64,000 nucleotides of DNA from contig NC_049910.1 in NCBI RefSeq assembly GCF_001411555.2, positions 35,937,250 to 36,001,249 of the forward strand, given 5' to 3'. Shown here piece after piece: positions 1 through 13,807 of this stretch; positions within the stretch are counted from its first letter, which is position 1, and each line of letters opens with the position of its first letter. Under the pieces are notes generated by a model. It saw only the letters and a list, made by a program, of their open reading frames with translations, was not told the origin of the DNA and searched no databases. The translations under genes were made by a program, and so were the position numbers. This stretch comes from Juglans regia (Eukaryota > Streptophyta > Magnoliopsida > Fagales > Juglandaceae).

Positions 1-87
1 GAAAACTTTTTAAAAAATATGTGCTTACGAACATACACATGCATTTAGATTTCATCTCTTAGAATTTTAGCCTATTTATACAAAGAG

Positions 88-1197
88 TAATATTACATAC
101 AGTCCTCAAATAGAAATTATATTACAAGTCTAGTTAATTGTATCTTTAAAATTTTTCAAAGTTACAATAATATCCTTATTAAAATGGTAATTTTTTCTAT
201 TTAATGAAGGGTTTACACATTCAATCTCTATTTAGAGATTGCAAATAAAATTTCTCTTATACAAAATAGACTATCTTAAAGATCATTTCTAATACGCAAA
301 AAATATGAAATATGAAATTAATGATATTGAATCATTGAAAAGCTAGATTCATATATTGCAATCTTTAAATTTTTTTATTAAATTTTTATTTTGGGTGAAA
401 TAGTGAGAAGGGGAAGGGGTGGCATGGGCCCCAATGGTCTGTAAAAATTTTCTATTTTATTTCAAAAAATTAAATTATTTTTCTTCTAAAACTTATAATA
501 TTTTAGATGAAATATATTTAACCAAAATCCTTACATTCATTGAATAGTTAGCTATGTGATATATAATTGCGCTATTTAATTTTTTTTTTAAATATATGCT
601 ACTGCTCTACATTATTCAATAAAATACAAAACCTTTTTTTACAGTTTACATATATTATCTATTTTTTTTAATTCTTATATAAATCGTTTTTCATAGTTCA
701 ACCTCACCTTTTAATTACAATGTACGAATAACTTTGATATAAAATTATCAGTATTCATGAAAAAATATAAATTTAAAATTTATTTCTTTCTTATTTTTTA
801 AAGAGAAATATTTTGTATAGTTTCCATTTAGGGATTATATGTGCAAGTCTAATTAATTTTATTTTTAAAATTTTTTAAAATTACAATAATATCATTTTTA
901 AAATGGTATTTTTTTTCTATTTAATGAAGGGTTTGTACATGTAATTCTCATTTGAGGACTGCAAATAAAATTTCTTATTTTTAAAATTAAACTATTTATT
1001 TTACTATTTATTTTAGAGTTAGTCTATATACAATTCCCAAATAAGAACAGCTCATACAAACACATACAGTTATGTTTAAAAAAAATTAAAATTACAATAA
1101 TATCTTTTTTTAAATAATATTTTTTCTTATTTTCTTCTCATTCATTAATAAAACTACAAACATAATCCCTCACTCAAGACTATAAATAAAATTTCTT
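88..1197. repeat. Three copies of a ~175-bp AT-rich MITE-like repeat
   Basis: Three diverged copies lie at about 88-262, 806-987 and 1016-1197. Each starts near a motif like 'aatattacatacagtcctca', has a central 'aaaattacaataatatc' followed by 'tctatttaatgaagggttt', and ends near 'gcaaataaaatttct'. The two ends of a copy are imperfect inverted repeats of about 40 bp, which suggests a terminal-inverted-repeat MITE. A fourth copy is near 26,350. The rest of positions 1-1500 is AT-rich and shows no gene. Confidence 0.6.
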
Positions 1198-1575
1198 TTT
1201 ATTCTATAACTACAAACTTATAATCCTGATTGGTCTCCCTGTTAGCGAGTTTTTTATTAAATAAATATTATAATTTTTCTAAACATTTTTATAAAATACA
1301 ATAAATAATTTAATTTTTAAAATAAATAATATATTAAAAAATTATATTTTATTTAATTTTTTTCCTTTTTATCTCCTCTGTAACAAAACCAGGCCTTAAG
1401 ACTTGTATTCGGATCACGTAGTCGAGCGGTCTCCGACAAAGAAGGCTAAAATGGAAGTTATCCCGAAAGGATTTTGACTTGTTTTACATATTTGTCTGTA
1501 TCATTTCTCTTTTTAATTAAGCGTTCCCCGCAAAGCCCAACTACGTTCGGCCCCAGCAATTTCTTTCTTTTTTTG

Positions 1576-1818
1576 TTAAACTTTTCCTAAAAAAATTGTG
1601 TAGTTCTTTAACTTCTCCATCCTCTCTCGTCTCTGCTTCTCTCTCATGCAGCTTTGTGAGAGCGAGGGAAACAACTGCAGGGCGTAAGAGCCTGTACATG
1701 TAATCAAAGGCTTCATCTTTACCAGTCGTATATGGATTTTCATGATGAAGTTTCGAGTTTTGGGTTCGTCAAGATCTGTCCTTGCTGTAACCTGCAGGCT
1801 TAAGCCACATGCATAAAG
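1576..1818 (+). other. Probable 5' leader exon of the PUB3-like gene
   Basis: A CT-rich leader-like stretch ends at a good splice donor (AAAG|GTATGC, intron starting at 1819). The first coding exon of the downstream U-box gene is preceded by a strong acceptor (pyrimidine-rich run then CAG at 3745-3747) ten bases before its ATG, so an upstream non-coding exon is required. This stretch is the best candidate and would give a leader intron of about 1.9 kb. The transcription start is not visible. The exon carries short upstream ORFs, the longest at 1732-1803. This is inference from splice signals only. Confidence 0.45.
1732..1803 (+). other. Upstream ORF of 23 codons in the PUB3 leader
   Basis: ATG at 1732 opens a 23-codon frame ending in TAA at 1801-1803, just before the putative donor at 1819. 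The peptide begins MDFHDEVSSFGF and ends with a Cys-rich KICPCCNLQA. A shorter 13-codon uORF starts at 1646. If the leader exon is real, these could reduce translation of the main frame. Conservation is unknown. Confidence 0.3.
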
Positions 1819-3757
1819 GTATGCTTCTGTTCTAACTTTCTGGTTTTTGTTAATGAAATGTTGGGTTTTGTCATAAATATGTGAATGCTTTGTGGAATAT
1901 GTTAATGGGTGGGAGATCAAATGAGCTTGTGGTTTCCTTTTTATATTGGATTTAAGCCATGGAACTCTTCTGGGTCATGTATTAAACTTTGAGGACGTGA
2001 TCAATGAAAGGGAGTGTGATATGATCGTGACTCCTTTTTTTTCTCGTAATGTGTGAAGAAATAACTGTTGTTCTCGGAAAATTCACATACAGTCTAGTTT
2101 GTCACTGAAAAGGCTTGAAGGAGAAAAATATGATGTTTGGAATCTTTATTATTCGAATGATTTCCCCTAAATGGGAGATTATGGCCAGTCTATCCAAATA
2201 GCCGTTTTAGCTGAATTCAGCAGTGGTTCTTGTTTTCCCAGGTAAAGTGAAAAGCGTTAAAATTATGTAATTCTCTCCCCCACCGAAGCTTTTCTCAGTT
2301 ACTAAACAGAGGGTGAAAAATATTTTACTATAAGCTCCAAAGGCATCGATTAAGGATTTTATAATTTTTATTAACAGTAGTTTACCGTTTGCAAATACGA
2401 AGAAAGATGGTTTGGGCAATTTGAGTTAACATCGTTTCTTGCAAAAATCTCGATATGGAAAATAGAGTTAATGACCCGCTAGTATGAATTTTCTAACAGG
2501 CATGGAAAATTTTCAAGTAAGATCTTACCTCTATGTCCCCGGGATGCCATGCTCCTAGGACTAGTGGAGCAAAGTCATTCTATGATGTGCACAAGCTCAG
2601 AAGCTGAACATCTTGGAGTTTCCCTCTGTGTAAAATAAGATGCATTTTTAAGGCAATGAGTATTTGATTGTAAGATGTGTGGTTGCTTCCATGGTTCAAA
2701 GTCTGATGTGTGTGGCACATGGCATTTACATCATTAAGTTATGTGCATGCTTCTAGTGTCTTTTCTAGCATGTCAGTGTTGCGGTTCAAAAGCAATCTAC
2801 CGTTGTATGTTGAGCTGCCTCAATATGCAGCACTGCTCCTAGCACTGGATGTTTGCCATTGTTAGAATCAGGGTTGAGGCAGCTTTTGAAATGCTTCCTT
2901 CTGTAAATAATTGCTCATTTCAGCAGTCATCTTCTGCTCCTGGGATAACTTGGTTGTCTTGACATAGTGGCTGGATCATGAGCTCATTGCAGAGACAATA
3001 GCCACAAGCTATAAGAGTTTCACGCTTTGCTTTAGCCTTTCTATACAGCTTGTTGAGTAGACACTCTTATGCTCAAATTGGCTTCAGGGTTATCGTCATT
3101 GGGTACCAGCTTTTCTTTGCTGTTCTCCAGTACCTTATGGGGGAACTTTATACAGACTATTCCACCATGATCCAAATCTCCTGTTACTTTCTACTCCACT
3201 TCAGGCTGCTTTCGTTAAACCCACTCAGTTTCCCATTCCCTGTCCTGTTTGGGAGGCTCCCCTTGCTTCCCGCCATGAGGCATACTTACATAGTGAAACT
3301 AAGTATTAACTGTTTTATCACCATTTTGTTCTTTCATGTTGCAGTGTTTTGATCTGCCAGGAAATTCAACCTGCTTCAATTTTCTGCTTTTCTTTATCCC
3401 GGATGGTTCTATCCCCATATTTATTATACAGTCTTCTTTAGCTCTTGTGTGCTATGTTTAAGGATAATCATTGTTTACAAGAACTTACAAGAAAGAAAAG
3501 GCATAGCATGACTTGTTGGTTACTAGTCTAAATAAATTCTTCATGCTGTGGTGTCTATAATAGGTAATAAGAGCACATTATTTTCTCTAGAATCATCAAG
3601 CTCCAGTTATAACAATGCAAATCTAGTAGTTGCCAAAGGGAACTCTTATGATTGTAAGCTACTTTTACCAAGATATTCTAACGTGATTTACGTTCATAAA
3701 TTTTCTTTATTTTTGTTTGATTCAATTTTGCTAAATTTTTTTATCAGAACAGGTCAA

Positions 3758-6700
3758 ATGGACACAAAATCTGTAACATGTCTTATCAGCAACATTTCTC
3801 GATTCATTCATCTAGTTTCATCTCAGACAATGAAAGCTATGCCTCTTCAGAAGGATTACAGACAACTAGTTGGTGTACTGAAGCTTTTGAAGGCAGTTCT
3901 CGATGAGATTGTTGATTACAAAATTCCTACAGATGAATTCCTATACAAAGAATGTGAAGAACTGGACGTGGCCGTTAATGAGACAAGGGACTTCATAGAA
4001 AACTGGTCTCCAACCATGAGCAAAATTTGCAGTGTAAGTAATGACTTAACACCCTCACCCCCACCCCCACCAGAAAAAAGGGGGAATAATGCTTGGAACA
4101 CAGTATTGAACAGGTATGATATTTTGGGCATACCTAGTTTTTAAGTTCTGAAACTTCTTTTTTGGCTCACGCTCAAGGATCTCATCTATGAATTAACTAA
4201 ATCATTTTATGATTTATCTGAATATTAAGAATATCGTAAAGTAAAGAAGAAAACTTCTATTCTATTGCTATGTGTTCTTTAAATCAAGTGGAGCATTATA
4301 AAGTTTTTGCCTCTGTGTGTTCTTTTTCTTTGTCCTTTTTTTAATACTTTTTATATGTATTTTTATTCTAAATCAGTCCTATGCCCACATCTCAGGTTCT
4401 GAGGAGTGAGCCATTGTTGATGAAAATTTGGAGCTCATCGCTCAAGATTTGTCGCCTTCTCTATAGATTGTTAAAGTCATCTCCATCTACTTTAAGTTTA
4501 ACTAGTGTGCAGGTATATGCCTGCGTGTATAGTTTCCAATGTGAAATTCATTTAGTTGACAAACTTTCTACTGCTGATTCTTTTTCCACAACTTTTGCAT
4601 TTCTTCCAAAAGTGTGTAGTTTACTGGCTTTAAATTATCTATAACTCGTGTTTGATCATTCAAGGCAAATGTGAGACTAATTTCTGGTACTTTTCCAGCA
4701 CTGTATGCAGGAACTTCAATGTCTGAAGCTGGAAAGAATAACGGAATATATAGGAGAGGCTCTTCGAAGTGAAAGAGATGATATTGTTCCCTGCACAGCA
4801 AATCTTTTGAAGATTATTGAGTTCCTTAGTTTGACAACAAACCGGGAACTTCTAAAAGAAAGTATTTCAGTCGAAAAAGAGAGAATAAATGCCCAGGTCA
4901 ATAACGTGGAAGGGGAATCAGATCAACTCTTTCAAATAGTGAATCTTGTCAACCACATTCGTGATTGCATGGTTAAAATTCAACGGTTTGAAGCCACAAC
5001 TGGAGTCCTTGTCCCTTCATACTTCCGATGTCCTTTATCATTGGAACTCATGTTGGATCCTGTAATTGTGGCTTCAGGTCAAACCTACGAGAGGTCTTCC
5101 ATCCAAAAGTGGCTTTATAATGGGTTGACTATTTGCCCAAAGACTCGTCAAACACTCACACACACAAACCTCATTCCCAATTATACAGTCAAAGCCATGA
5201 TAGCAAACTGGTGTGAAGAAAACAATATAAAACTTCATAACTCTGAGCGCACTAATTTTGTCTCAGTGCCATCACCATCAGATCATGCATCTCCACGAGA
5301 TTTAATCCATACAGATAGTTCCTCTTGTTCTTTACACAGTAGCAAGATGATATCAAGATCATCTCCCGAAGTTGGAAACCAATTTCAGAAGCAAAAGAGT
5401 GATGTTTTGTATAGATTAGGTGTGGAGAAATCCAGCGGATTCCAAATCAAGGATACAGAAAAGTTTGACCATGCACCCCCTGATCAGTCGTATATTCATC
5501 ACAGGAATGAACCAGCCTCACGTGCCATTTCCAGTGTTGATTATTTGCCTCCATCAATGGATCAGTCGTCAAGAACATTTAACAAGCATGAAAATGTGAA
5601 TGAACTGTCTGGAGAAATCACAACTGAATTTCCTGCTGCTTCTTCTCCTCATTATAATGAACTGGGATTTTCCCCTTGGTTATCACGAAAGAAATTTGAC
5701 AGCTCCCAAATGAAAGCTGAAGTAGCAGAGAATAGAAACCATAATTACTTCAGAGAAAACTCACTCCCATTTTTGGACTCAGGATCTGATGAATTGACCA
5801 CTATTTCCCATATCAAGAAATTGATTGAAGACCTTAAGAGGCAGTCAAATGAAGTGAAAACTACAGCTGCAGAAGGGCTGCGGCTTCTTACAAAGAACAA
5901 CATTGAGAATCGCATCATTATTGGCCAGTGTGGGGCTATTGCACCTTTGCTTTCATTGCTGTATTCAGAAATGAAGCTAACCCAAGAACATGCTGTTACG
6001 GCCCTTTTGAATTTATCAATTAATGAAAACAATAAGGCCATGATTGCTGAATCAGGAGCTATAGAACCACTTATCCATGTTCTGAAAACAGGAAATGATG
6101 GAGCGAAAGAAAATTCTGCAGCCGCTCTATACAGCCTCTCTGTATTAGAAGAATACAAGGCAAAAATTGGCCGTTCTGGTGCAGTTAAAGCATTGGTGGA
6201 TCTTCTAGGCTCAGGGACTCTTAGAGGGAAGAAAGATGCTGCTGCTGCTTTGTTTAACCTATCAATTTTTCATGAAAATAAGGCTTGCATAGTTCAAGCC
6301 GGAGCTGTGAAGCACCTTATTGAGTTGATGGACCCTGCTACTGGTATGGTTGACAAGGCTGTCGCTCTTCTAACAAACCTTTCGACAATAGGGGAGGGGC
6401 GTTCAGCAATTAATCAGGAAAGGGGTATCCCTTTACTGGTTGAGATTGTTGAATCAGGATCTCGGAGGGGAAAGGAAAATGCTGCCTCCATACTGTTGCA
6501 ACTGTGCCTCCACAGTCCCAAGAATTGTACCCTGGTGCTGCAAGAAGGCGCTGTCCCTCCCTTGGTTGCCTTATCTCAGTCTGGCACACCCAGAGCAAAG
6601 GAAAAGGTACACCGCTTCTTCTATTTTCTGCATTCTAATCTTTTTCCTTTTGGTCTGAACATCTGCTTACCAATTGGTGTGCCATCGAGGGCAATGCTGT

Positions 6701-7203
6701 TGGTGCCTACTCACCAGCAAAAAATAAGAAAAGCGCATTACAGTTTAATAACAATCATATCCACTTTTAAGAGTAATATTGTGATCAGGTCTGTTCTCCT
6801 TTGTGTGTGTTTATAATATGTTGATGCTTTAACAGTATATGATGATGCATTTATCTAGCAAAAGCAAGAAAAGATGGATGGAAAAAAATGGCTGGAAAGC
6901 ATGAGAGGAAGCATTTTGTATGCCCAGAAGATGTCTTGGAAAACCAGAACATTTTACTGATAGTATTGGTTTATTGCTGCATGTAGGAAATCTAGAATTG
7001 GCTGTGGCAGGTTAACACTGTTTAATCCCAGCGACTATGTCTCGATACATGAATAATGTCCAAATTTTGTGATTATGTGAGAATGATCTAAATTTGTGGA
7101 ACAAATGTGACAATATACTTTGTTTATTATCATGCAGGCTCAACAGCTTCTCAGTCACTTCCGTAATCAGCGAGAAGAGCTTGCAGGGAAGGGAAAATCA
7201 TGA
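3758..7203 (+). CDS. PUB3: U-box/ARM-repeat E3 ubiquitin ligase, PUB3-like
   Basis: Four coding exons, all phase 0: 3758-4033, 4396-4512, 4699-6606 and 7138-7203, encoding 788 residues. All junctions are GT-AG. Residues 1 to ~230 form the U-box N-terminal domain typical of class-II PUB proteins. The U-box lies at about 236-309 (FRCPLSLELMLDPVIVASGQ, then the CPKTRQTL and LIPNYTVKAMI motifs). A Ser-rich linker follows, then ARM repeats from about 504 to 767, and a short last exon ending in an HFRNQREELAGK-type tail shared by PUB2/3/4. The N-terminus (MDTKSVTCLISNISRFIHLV) and the FRCPLS..LMLDP version of the U-box fit Arabidopsis PUB3 better than PUB4, from memory. The family transfers ubiquitin from E2 to targets bound by the ARM repeats. 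No defect is seen; the frame is intact. Confidence 0.93.
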
Positions 7204-7931
7204 AGAGAGAAATTTTGTTGGTTTACGACTGCATCTCTTTTTTTATATATATAGTTTTGCACTTTTATACTTGTCAGTTGCTCTTCTTCAAGATTTTCCT
7301 TTAGAGCTTTTTCCCTCCACTCATTTTTTAGTTTCATATATGGCCTTTGCAGCATAGACCTGATTTTTTTTTCCTTATCCTTCATTCTTGTGATAGTGAT
7401 GGATTTGTGGTGATGTGCAAAATGGGACTGGATTTTGGACAAGGACTAATTTTAGTTTCCCTGAGAACATAGCTTGGCCAGCATGACACATAGCTGCTAC
7501 AGTATGTCTTGTTTTTAGGTCCTCAATCAGTGTTGTATTTCATGTATTGTATATATCCTACCATGTTTATGCTTTATATATATGCCATATACTCGTCTTC
7601 TGCTGTGGAGTCAGAATATTAGCTTTTGCAATTTTTTGCACCAAAGTTCCAATTTTAGTGATACTTATGCAAGTACTGGGCTGGAAAACACATTTGTCCC
7701 TTTTGCAGCTTCCTTGGCAATACCTAGCATGTAGAGTCAACACCAACAACCCTACACTAGTTAACATTTGTGAATTTGAACTGCATTTACTGTGGCTTGC
7801 GTACAATACTCCTGGAAAAATGGGAGAAAATACCACTGGAACTGTGTTACTCTTGGGTAAATGCTTCTGGTGCTCTAGCTAGCCCTCTAGCAGCATTATG
7901 ATGCTGAGATGATTTATTTTCGAAGGATTAC

Positions 7932-8059
7932 TTAACGAAGCTTGTGCTCTTCGAGATTAATCTACATCAGGATCCTTTATGTCCAATATGTAATAGTGCT
8001 GAGGAAACAATCATGTATATCCTTATATATGGGAGTACTGTCCCTCCTCATCTTTAGAT
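7932..8059 (+). pseudogene. LINE reverse-transcriptase zinc-finger remnant
   Basis: An open stretch reads FEINLHQDPLCPICNSAEET and on to a stop, with CPIC-N-S-A-EE spacing typical of the zf-RVT region C-terminal to plant L1 reverse transcriptases. Nothing upstream or downstream extends the domain, so this is a short dead fragment downstream of the U-box gene, possibly inside its 3' region. Confidence 0.6.
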
Positions 8060-8645
8060 GTTTGTAGTGCTTCATGTATAGAGAAGTTAGCAGAAATGCT
8101 CTTTCACTGGAAGAACTTTCAATGACGTTTTTTTTTTGTCTTTTGATCTGGTAAGGAAACTAGCCAAACTAGACTTGGAACTTGCATCAATTACAACAAG
8201 GCATATATATTTGAGTACTACGTAGGAACAAGCTGGTTTATGAAGGAATGCACCAACATCCTAATCATCTAGTTGCAGCAGCAGATCAGGTTTGAGGGAT
8301 GAGATGAAAATTTTGTGTTTTGTTTTGAAGTTTAAAATATTATATTTTAATATTATTATTATTTTGGAATTTAAAAAATATATATTGGGATTTAAAAAAA
8401 TTAAATTGTTTATTACATTTCACGTGTCTTCCTGTAGTGAAAATATGATGGATCTCATCCTCAATAAACTTTTATATTTTAATACGTGAGATTATTCTTT
8501 AGAAAAATTAAGGGACCAAGTCTCAAATAAATAATAATAATAAATGGATGCTTAACAAAATATTTCTCATTTTTGTTTGAGACGAGTTGTCTATGGTAAA
8601 ATAATATTAGCTATAGTCATAGGGTGTACAAGTCTTGTATACTCT

Positions 8646-8894
8646 CTTTAATCTCAAGGGGTTGGCTCAAGTGGTGAAGGTCTTGGTTTTGATTTATCAC
8701 TCTCTTTAAAGTTCAAGATTCAACATCTCATAGGTGTAAATAATATTTTGAGATCACACTTTCTAGTGAAAAGTTAACGATTTAACCAGTTTTATGTAGG
8801 AAAATTTTCGAGAGTGCAATGCACGAGATGGGGGTTTACTCTGCAAGAATTGGTCCGAATGGCCCTGCCTTGGAGAGGTTTCCCGACCAAAAAA
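8646..8894 (+). mobile_element. SINE with 16-bp target duplications
   Basis: The element carries a perfect pol III A box (TGGCTCAAGTGG at 8663-8674) and a B-box-like GTTCAAGATTC at 8711-8721, and ends in an A-rich tail. It is flanked by direct repeats aagtcttgtatactct (8630-8645) and aagtctcgtacactct (8895-8910), 14 of 16 identical. Length (about 249 bp) and structure fit a tRNA-derived plant SINE. The two mismatches suggest an old insertion. Confidence 0.8.
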
Positions 8895-9307
8895 AAGTCT
8901 CGTACACTCTTAAAAAAAAAAAAATGAGTTATACCATTAAAAAAATTATTTTTTCATATAAATTTTAGATTATTTTAACTTTTTTAAAATAAATATGCAA
9001 AATTTATACATTCTAAAATTATAAATATTATTTCTCTTTGTTAGGAAGAATGAATATGATTACAAATGTTCACGAATTAGGGACGAGAAAATAAGGAATT
9101 TGCCAATAAGTTAATGCGGTGAGTAGGGGTGTAGATCATGTGCAGCGCAGGCATTGTGGGGTTTGGGGTTAGACAAGTTTGGACATTGGGGCTGCCTAAC
9201 AAAAAGTGTCGTCGATTCCATACAATGTGCCAATACTGCATGCATGCACTGTGTATGTCCAACGACGTCCGTTTCATTTCTTTTATTATTATTATTATTA
9301 TTATTAT

Positions 9308-9733
9308 GAGAATGTTTGGTAATGTTTTTTTTTTGTTTCATCTCATCTATTTAATTTCTAAACACTTAATTATAAATATTTTTAAACTAATCATTCTAAT
9401 TTTTTTAAATTAATCATATAACTTTCCAAAACTTATAAAGTGTGTAATGTTTTTCATAGGGTATGGAGTGTGGAGTAGTAAATAGTAACTGATAAGAAAA
9501 ATTATTTATATAAAAAGTAATTTAACTTTTTTAAATCTAAAAAAAATATAATATTAAAAAATTATATTTTAACAATATTTTAACTTTTTAATATCTTTAA
9601 TCAACTTTTTCTTTTCTTTTTTTCAAAATCTCATAAAATATCTTAACTTAAATAATTTTACTACTAATCACAGACTATTTCATTACTATTTACCAATTTT
9701 TAATCACATCTCATTATCCAAACATCCTCTAAG
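9308..9733. mobile_element. MITE-like element with gtttgg-type ends
   Basis: The left end 'gagaatgtttggtaatg' is mirrored at the right by 'cattatccaaacatcctc'. The interior is AT-rich with the 'cactatttaccaatttttaatcacatc' style seen in other copies of the same family. Exact target duplication is not clear. Confidence 0.45.
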
Positions 9734-10365
9734 AATTCACCATCTCTATGAGTTTGAACACTCCACCATCCGTGCATGCATCGTGATCATGTACACTTAA
9801 TTCAGCATCATCAAAGGGCAAATCCATGATGTAACCCGAGGCCAATAAACTTGCATAAACAAAACATTAATCTGATCATGATGAGTCACTAGTGACGACT
9901 GACGAGAATAAGCCCAAGTTTAAGCCTCGTCAACTTGTGAGTGGCCCAAATAAGTAAAGCCCATGTTCAAATATGGTACTTGAAATACCCATTCATTTTT
10001 CTCTAGATTTTTTCCCCTTTGTTATCTTTAATTTTCCAGCGTTTTGCAAAGAAAAATACCTAATACAAGGAATGTTTACATGGACCAAAAATAAACGGAG
10101 GTAAGAAGTGACATGAGATTTAAATTTTAAAATTTATATTCTAAATCAAATTATGTCACGTGTATGGATAATGTTGGATGTAAAGGTTTTTAATTTAAAT
10201 AATTAATTATTTAAATATGAACATCAAACAAACAGTAAATCACTTTAACTTTTTTCTTTTTCTTTTTACGTGTAATCCTCTTTTATATGTATTTTATCCT
10301 ATCGACATATAATTTTTCATGAGTATATAGTCTTTAGCCCCTCATTTTCCATCTCTCCTACTCAG

Positions 10366-10846
10366 AGCATTGACATTGGCTTCTTCAAAAGTTAAGATAT
10401 CTTTAAAATTTGAAGAAATGTAGATAAAATGATCTATATTAACTTATTCAAAAAGTAAAAATTTGAACTATGAGTTACAGTAATTTTAAGTATATCTTCA
10501 AATTTTATGTACTTATGAAAAAATATATATCTTTAAATCTGAAGATGTACTGTTCATCTTCAAAAGTAATATTTTATTATAAAAATTACTCCAATTGATG
10601 AACTTTTCAATTTTTATTTTTCACGGTTTTCACTTTCTTAAAATGCCATTTCACTTTCATTACTTTAAAATATATTATTAATTAATATATAATAAATATT
10701 AAAAAATAATTATTATTAAAAAATAATATTATATTATTATTTTGATTAATTCACTGTATGGTTATGATTAGAGAGATTTTGAATTTATAATAAATATATA
10801 ATCTTTATTAAATTTTAAAGATGACATTGAGGAAACTCATGCTAAT
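10366..10846. repeat. Degenerate MITE-like repeat
   Basis: The left end (agagcattgacattggcttc) and the reverse complement of the right end (around 10,820-10,846) share the ATGTCATCTTTAAAATTT-like inner segment and an AGCAT motif. The interior repeats 'tctttaaaatttgaag' variants. Ends are too diverged to fix a duplication. Confidence 0.3.
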
Positions 10847-13807
10847 GGTATCACGAGACACCAAAATCTGGAGTCCTGCTCTATCCTCCCTATCTTATTA
10901 GTTGTGTTTAGTCTTATAGGTGTATGGAGTATAATAAATTAGGCGATTCCCTAGCATAGGGCATACAATGGGCTGGTTAGTAGCTTAGGACCTTTCTGCT
11001 TTAAGAAACAGTCATGGTTTCATGACCAAAAGTACGAGAAGAACAAGTTGTAAAATAATCCATAAATTGAATTAAGTAAGCAGTAGTTGGAGAGACAGCT
11101 AACCGACATTTGCAAAGGCCAGGTTAGAACAAATATTTTATTAATTAATTAAACAGAGTTTCCTTTCTCGAGAAATCCAATTTAATTAATTATACCATTT
11201 ATTTTAATTTTTAGTTAGCTCGAGTACTACTACTACTAGCTAGTCATGAGAAAATTAAGATCAGTATTAATGTTAGACTAGAACGGTACTGCATGCATAT
11301 GCTATATACACTATTTTCATAAAATATTCATGTAAATTGTAAAACCATTTGCGCCTTGGCTAAAGCAAGCATGCAGCTTGTTTTATTTTTCAAGTCCCCA
11401 GCTCCCAGCTAGCTTACCTGATGATGTTTTGGCAGCTGGTCTCTGCTATCTATGCATTTTATGCTTCTACCTAGCAGCAGCTAGCAGAACTCTAGATCAA
11501 TTACCACATTAATGATCTGCTTCCCTGAAAATCATGCACGTAGTACTTCCCAGTAGTACTGCGCGCAGCTTCTGCCTGGCTTAACTAGCTGATCTATATA
11601 TCCCAAGTTTGCTTGGTAATGTAATTGTGTATACGCAAGGATGTTGATCCAGCAGGCCGCTCGATCCATGGATCTGTGTGTTTCCATGCACTTTCCTTCA
11701 TTCGCTGATAAGTACCATTGGAAAGGACCAGGTTTGCTAATTGATCAGACTACTGTCCTGGAAATGGTAAACTGCAGGTTTCATTTCGAGTTTGGAGTAC
11801 TTGGATTTATGGTGCGTTTGGATATTGAAGTGATTTGAATTGAATTGAGTTAATATTTTATTAATCAAGTTATCGTATTATATCATGTACATGATGATTA
11901 AGGTTGCCATGGGCAGTCCGATCATGGAGTGGCCATCCCTAGCTTGGGCTGTCCAAGGGGTGGCCCCGGACCCCGGTACTGGCCATGGTAACCCATACAA
12001 CAAAATTATTATTATTCTATTTTTTTATTTAACTTAATGGGAATTTTAGATAATTCATCCGAAAATTCTAGATTCTGATTATATTTAACAACTCATATGA
12101 AAGATGAAAGATAAAATTGAAAGAAATGAATAAGATGAGGAATTAAGGCTTTGTTTAGATGGTGGAATGATCTTTATTTATTCTTTTATTGTTATTTTTT
12201 AATTATTATTTAATATTTTATTATTATTCATAAATCATCAATTATATCAGCGTTGGATACAAGAAAATGGATTACCTAACATGTTTGTTTTATTATACTA
12301 GTAAACTATTACTTTGTCGTGAATATTACATAACAATAACACATCACGGTGTATAATTTTCATTTTTATAAACACTGTTTTAGCTATAATTAAAATATTT
12401 GTTGGGTTTTCTGTCGATATTTTTATATCTATTATATATGCTTACATCGTGAAAAAAATGAGTTGTTATTTTTATTTTATTATTCTTAAAAAAGAGAATA
12501 CAGTATGTAGCTCAATTTTATTAATAATTCTCAATTATAGAAAATGAATATTTAATACATGAACAAGCAAAAAATTACAAAATATCTTAAAATCAAACTC
12601 CTATAAAAAAAAATATATATAATCTTGATAAAAGAAAATTAGTACAATAGATCAAACAATCGCAATGATAGAGCGTTCCTATCCGGTGTTCTATAGCCTT
12701 TTTTTTTTTTTTTCTTATAATTTAAGAAAAAGTTTAGGGAATACTCTCAAAACTTCTTTCTATTCGGGTCTCTATTTTAGAAAAAAAAATTTAATGGATG
12801 AACAATAATTTCTCAAATATAGAAAACTACTATTTATTCTTTAAATCACTATTCATTCTTTAAATCACTTTTATTAATATTTTATTTATTTTAATTAAAT
12901 TAATTTTTCTTCCAATCATCTATAATTTTTCTTATATTTATATTTGTTATAGTTTTAAAAATAATTTAAATAACTACAAAATATAAAAGAATAAAAATTT
13001 TAAAAATAATTTAAATTTTATTTAAAATATTTGTTAGAGTAATAGTTTAAAATATAAAAAAAAAAAAAAATATTGAGTAGTTAAATTTATAAATAGAAGT
13101 AAGAGAAAAAAAATAATAAAAATAATAAAATTTTAATATAATTGAAAAATGATAGAGAATAAAATGTAAATTTTTTTAAAAAATATATAAAATTTAAGAT
13201 AAAATTATAAAGAGTATATTTTTAACTAAAATTTTAAAAAAAAAAATAGAGAATCGAACGTGAATGCTGCTAGCATCGTTAAAAAAAAAAAAAACCGAGT
13301 AAATTAAGAAAAGAAAGGGCAGAGAGAGAGAGAGAACGCAAACAGGAGAAGTCCTTTCACTTTCCGATCAGTCTCATCAGTCATCACATATTCACATGAT
13401 CTTTTTGCCTCAACATTTGCAGCTCCATTCCCTCCCCCGGCCTGATCTCTTCTCCATTCTCTTCCTTCATAAATGGAAATTTGTAATATCAATCAGCAGT
13501 ACTACTGAATATTACATGAGTTTGAATCTTTGTTGCTTTTTCTTTCCATGAATAAATTAGACATATCCACTGCTCCACTGTAATGGATCCAGCTCTGATC
13601 CTGAACTAAATATATATCTCATTCTCTCTCGTTCCAATCTCCTAAAGATCACCTCCGCTCTAGGAAGCAAAACCCTAGAAGTGGAAAGCTTGAATGTAAG
13701 AGCAGAAGCGATAAATACAACATCACCCCAATTTCCAAGAACAAAACTACTGGTAGCTACTCTAAAGATCCAAGAAATCCATCCAAATACACACCCAAAA
13801 GAGATCC

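Larger units (their letters stand above)
7204..13300. other. Intergenic region with transposon relics
   Basis: The 3' UTR of the U-box gene probably covers the first few hundred bases. The remainder is AT-rich DNA with a LINE fragment (about 7932-8059), a SINE (8646-8894) and MITE pieces (about 8300-8420, 9308-9733, 10,366-10,846, and left ends near 11,815 and 12,150). No host gene was recognised. Short open frames here lack coding character. Confidence 0.6.

Noticed and set aside
11641..11838. 65-codon plus-strand frame
   Set aside because: Its 3' part overlaps the left end of a MITE-like repeat and there is no recognisable protein signature.
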